Assembly: GCA_004552155.1 (NCBI GenBank)
Contig: SFPF01000096.1
Coordinates: 1 to 8,524, forward strand
Origin: Bacteroidales bacterium
GTDB lineage: Bacteria; Bacteroidota; Bacteroidia; Bacteroidales; Bacteroidaceae
DNA: 8,524 bases
Reading direction: 5' to 3'
Shown: piece after piece, positions 6,894 through 8,524 of the stretch
How positions within the stretch are numbered: position 1 is the stretch's first letter
Layout of the letters: each line of letters opens with the position of its first letter
The notes under the pieces: model-generated
Databases searched by the model: none
What the model saw: only the letters and a program-made list of their open reading frames with translations
What the model was told of the DNA's origin: nothing
Position numbers and translations under genes: made by a program

Positions 6894-7086
6894 TAGTAAA
6901 CAAGTAAACCAGGAAATTTTCGTGCAAGCGAGAGCAGAGCCGAACTTGTTCGGGCTATGCCGAGTGCAGCCGAAAATCTCAAAGAAAACAAGAAAACAAG
7001 TAAACAAGACAAGTTACTCATATAAATTTATATTTTACATAACATCTCTGTCTCGTATACTCGTTTACTTGTCTACTCGTCTACTA
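6894..7086. repeat. Octamer-built palindromic repeat, copy 2, with hairpin insert in the left arm
   Basis: Units tagtaaac and aagtaaac (6894-6909) are followed by a roughly 66-nt insert (about 6911-6980). The left arm then resumes with aagaaaac, aagaaaac, aagtaaac, aagacaag (6982-7013). After an AT-rich centre the right arm reads gtatactc, gtttactt, gtctactc, gtctacta (7055-7086). The insert begins AGGAAATTTTCGTGCAAGCG, ends GCCGAGTGCAGCCGAAAATC, and folds around a CTTG loop (AGCCGAA/TTCGGGCT). The copy stops 14 bp before the start codon of the BatD-like gene, inside an operon. Confidence 0.85.
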
Positions 7087-7100
7087 ATAAATAAACTTAT

Positions 7101-8180
7101 ATGCATCGACTATACATATATATATATATATTGTGCCTCACGCTCGGCATCGCTTTGCCGAACGCCGCCGGCGCACAAATCACCGTGGAGGCACGCCTCG
7201 ACAGCACGAATATCCTCATCGGCCAGCAGGTGGTGCTGCGTGCCAAGGTGAAAGCCGCGAAAGGCAGCCGCGTGGACTTCCGCCACTTCGCCCCGGGCGA
7301 CACGCTCACGCGTGGCGTGGAGGTGATTGCCTCGGGCGAGCCCGACACCGTGTACGAAGCGGGCGGCGCGCGCATGGTACTCACCAAGCCCTATGCCATA
7401 ACATCTTTCGACTCAGCCTTGTATCGCCTGCCGCCTGTTGAGGTGACAGTGGACGGAAAGACCTATCGCTCCGCCACTCCCTTGGCTTTGAAAGTAAATA
7501 CCGTGCGGGTAGACACCACGCACACCGACCAATACACCGGCCCGCACGCGCCCGTTGCGCCGCCCTTTGAGTGGAACGCCCGCCTGCTGGGCGAAAGCGC
7601 GGCGATGCTGCTCCTGCTGATTGCTGTTATGTGGCTCGCCGTCAGGCTCTCCGACAGCCGCCCGCTGGTGCGCCGCGTGGTGATCTATCCCCCCGCCCCG
7701 CCCCACGAAACCGCGCTGACCGACATCACGCGCCTCAAAGACGCTAAGGAGGAAGCCAAGGCCTATTACATGAAACTCACCGATACGCTGCGCACTTACC
7801 TGCAAGGCCGCTACGGGTTCAATGCCCGCGAGATGACATCGGGCGAAATTCTCGATGCCCTCCACGGTTTGCAGGACGATGCGCAGGCGCGCGCCGAGTT
7901 GCAGGAAATTCTCGGCACCGCCGACCTTGTGAAGTTCGCGCGTTACGAAGTAGGACTTTCCGAACAAGAGCGCAGTCTGATGCAGGCCGTGAATTTCGTG
8001 AACGAAACGAAGTATGTGCCCGCCGAAAAACCGCAGCCTAAAATCGTGTACGAAGAAGTGGACGGCAGCAGGCAGAACATGATACGCCACTGCCTTACAG
8101 CCGCGCTCACCCTCTGCACCGCCGCGCTACTCGCCGCCACGGCTTACGCGCTATATGATTTCTACAACTGTTTCTTATAA
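7101..8180 (+). CDS. BatD-like membrane protein of the bat operon
   Basis: This 359-residue protein appears to be anchored in the inner membrane. Residues 1-25 are a signal peptide (MHRLYIYIYILCL, ending AGA before Gln26). Residues 26-160 form a predicted periplasmic domain opening with ITVEARLDSTNILIGQQV, a beta-rich pattern like the start of BatD/oxygen-tolerance proteins. Membrane helices lie at about 163-182 and 331-352. Between them is a charged, helical cytoplasmic part containing TSGEILDALHGL and LVKFARYE. Its position between the DUF58 gene and batA matches the unnamed BatD-like gene of Bacteroides bat operons. Codons 6-10 fall in an (AT)8 tract. The start is chosen for the signal peptide; no Shine-Dalgarno is seen. 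The precise family is not certain, so no symbol is given. Confidence 0.82.
   Translation: MHRLYIYIYILCLTLGIALPNAAGAQITVEARLDSTNILIGQQVVLRAKVKAAKGSRVDFRHFAPGDTLTRGVEVIASGEPDTVYEAGGARMVLTKPYAITSFDSALYRLPPVEVTVDGKTYRSATPLALKVNTVRVDTTHTDQYTGPHAPVAPPFEWNARLLGESAAMLLLLIAVMWLAVRLSDSRPLVRRVVIYPPAPPHETALTDITRLKDAKEEAKAYYMKLTDTLRTYLQGRYGFNAREMTSGEILDALHGLQDDAQARAELQEILGTADLVKFARYEVGLSEQERSLMQAVNFVNETKYVPAEKPQPKIVYEEVDGSRQNMIRHCLTAALTLCTAALLAATAYALYDFYNCFL
7116..7131 (+). repeat. (AT)8 microsatellite inside signal-peptide codons
   Basis: Eight AT dinucleotides encode the Ile-Tyr-Ile-Tyr-Ile run at residues 6-10 of the BatD-like protein. Gain or loss of one unit would shift the frame within the signal peptide. 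Whether the tract actually varies cannot be judged from one sequence. Confidence 0.75.
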
Positions 8181-8201
8181 TCGTCTGTAATACAACAATC
8201 T

Positions 8202-8380
8202 TAGTAAACAAGTTTACAAGTAGACGAGTAGACAAGACAAGTATGTCTTGCTTACGATATTTCTATGAGAAACTTGTCTCGTCTACTCGTTTACTTTGTG
8301 ATTTTCGGCTGCGCTCGGCAATATGAGCAAGCTCTATTGCGCTCGCTTGCACGAAAATTTCCTCGTCTACTCGTAACTCA
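8202..8380. repeat. Octamer-built palindromic repeat, copy 3, inverted relative to copy 2
   Basis: The left arm reads tagtaaac, aagtttac, aagtagac, gagtagac, aagacaag (8202-8241). The right arm reads cttgtctc, gtctactc, gtttactt (8273-8296), then an insert of about 66 nt (8297-8362), then gtctactc and gtaactca (8365-8380). On the reverse strand the insert matches that of copy 2 at both ends (AGGAAATTTTCGTGCAAGCG and GCAGCCGAAAATC), and it sits two octamers from the outer end, as in copy 2. The whole copy is therefore flipped. It fills the gap between the BatD-like gene and batA. Confidence 0.85.
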
Positions 8381-8398
8381 ATAAATACAACCTAAGAG

Positions 8399-8524
8399 AT
8401 GACTTTTGCAAATCCGCTTTGCCTGCTCCTGCTCTTGCTGCTCATACCTTACGTGCTGTGGCACTTCCTGCTGCAACGCGGGCACGAGCCGACGCTGCGC
8501 CTCGCCTCCACCGATAGCCTGCGC
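8399..8524 (+). CDS. batA: BatA, aerotolerance VWA-domain membrane protein (5' end only)
   Basis: Only the first 42 codons are present; the gene continues past the window edge. The product starts MTFANPLCLLLLLLLIPYVL, a single N-terminal membrane helix, followed by WHFLLQRGHEPTLRLASTDS. The pattern of a leucine-rich helix ending in an IPY motif, a short basic stretch and then a TLRLASTDSLR-like strand is that of BatA proteins from Bacteroidales, which carry a periplasmic-side VWA domain downstream. Its position after moxR, DUF58 and the BatD-like gene fits. The VWA domain itself is outside the window. The ATG at 8399 follows AACCTAAGAG, which may serve as a weak ribosome binding site. Confidence 0.8.
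   Translation, partial: MTFANPLCLLLLLLLIPYVLWHFLLQRGHEPTLRLASTDSLR

Noticed and set aside
6844..7251. 135-codon frame through palindromic repeat copy 2
   Set aside because: It overlaps the DUF58 end and the BatD-like start in another frame and translates the octamer repeat, so it is not a gene.

Overview
The window looks like chromosomal DNA of a Bacteroidales bacterium, most likely of the Prevotellaceae type. The basis is a PorX-type response regulator with a PglZ-like domain, the start of a Bacteroides-style aerotolerance (bat) operon, a GH5 mannanase, TAnnTTTG-like promoter boxes, and start codons without a Shine-Dalgarno sequence preceded by A/T-rich DNA. Genes are GC-rich and the spaces between them AT-rich. 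I could not run a database search, so the genus is inference.

Layout. The left block (1-3022) is on the minus strand: porX, then a palindromic repeat, then a secreted GH5 mannanase with a terminator-like hairpin behind it. porX is broken: both halves are well preserved, but they lie in different frames, and about 61-64 nt that should encode a conserved part of the PglZ domain are missing near 1957. The divergent region 3023-3616 carries promoter-like boxes facing both ways and a 370-bp symmetrical element. That element consists of two homologous 165-nt units, head to head, each folding into a large hairpin with compensatory changes. A cation diffusion facilitator gene (3617-4477, plus) follows and ends at a clear intrinsic terminator.

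The 505-bp gap after it holds four exact-period 21-bp tandem repeats, a 14-bp palindrome and a promoter-like box. The right block (4982-8524, plus) is the start of the bat operon: a MoxR-type AAA+ ATPase, a DUF58/VWA protein, a BatD-like membrane protein with an (AT)8 tract in its signal-peptide codons, and the first 42 codons of batA, cut by the window edge. These gene products are thought to act together at the inner membrane, with the MoxR ATPase remodelling VWA-domain partners.

The most unusual content is non-coding. First is the twin structured element at 3217-3586. Second is a family of three composite palindromes built of 8-bp units (consensus close to RAGTARAC) at 1402-1513, 6894-7086 and 8202-8380. 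All three sit between co-directional genes, two of them inside the bat operon, and two carry an extra roughly 66-nt hairpin module in mirror-image orientation. Third is the 21-bp array.
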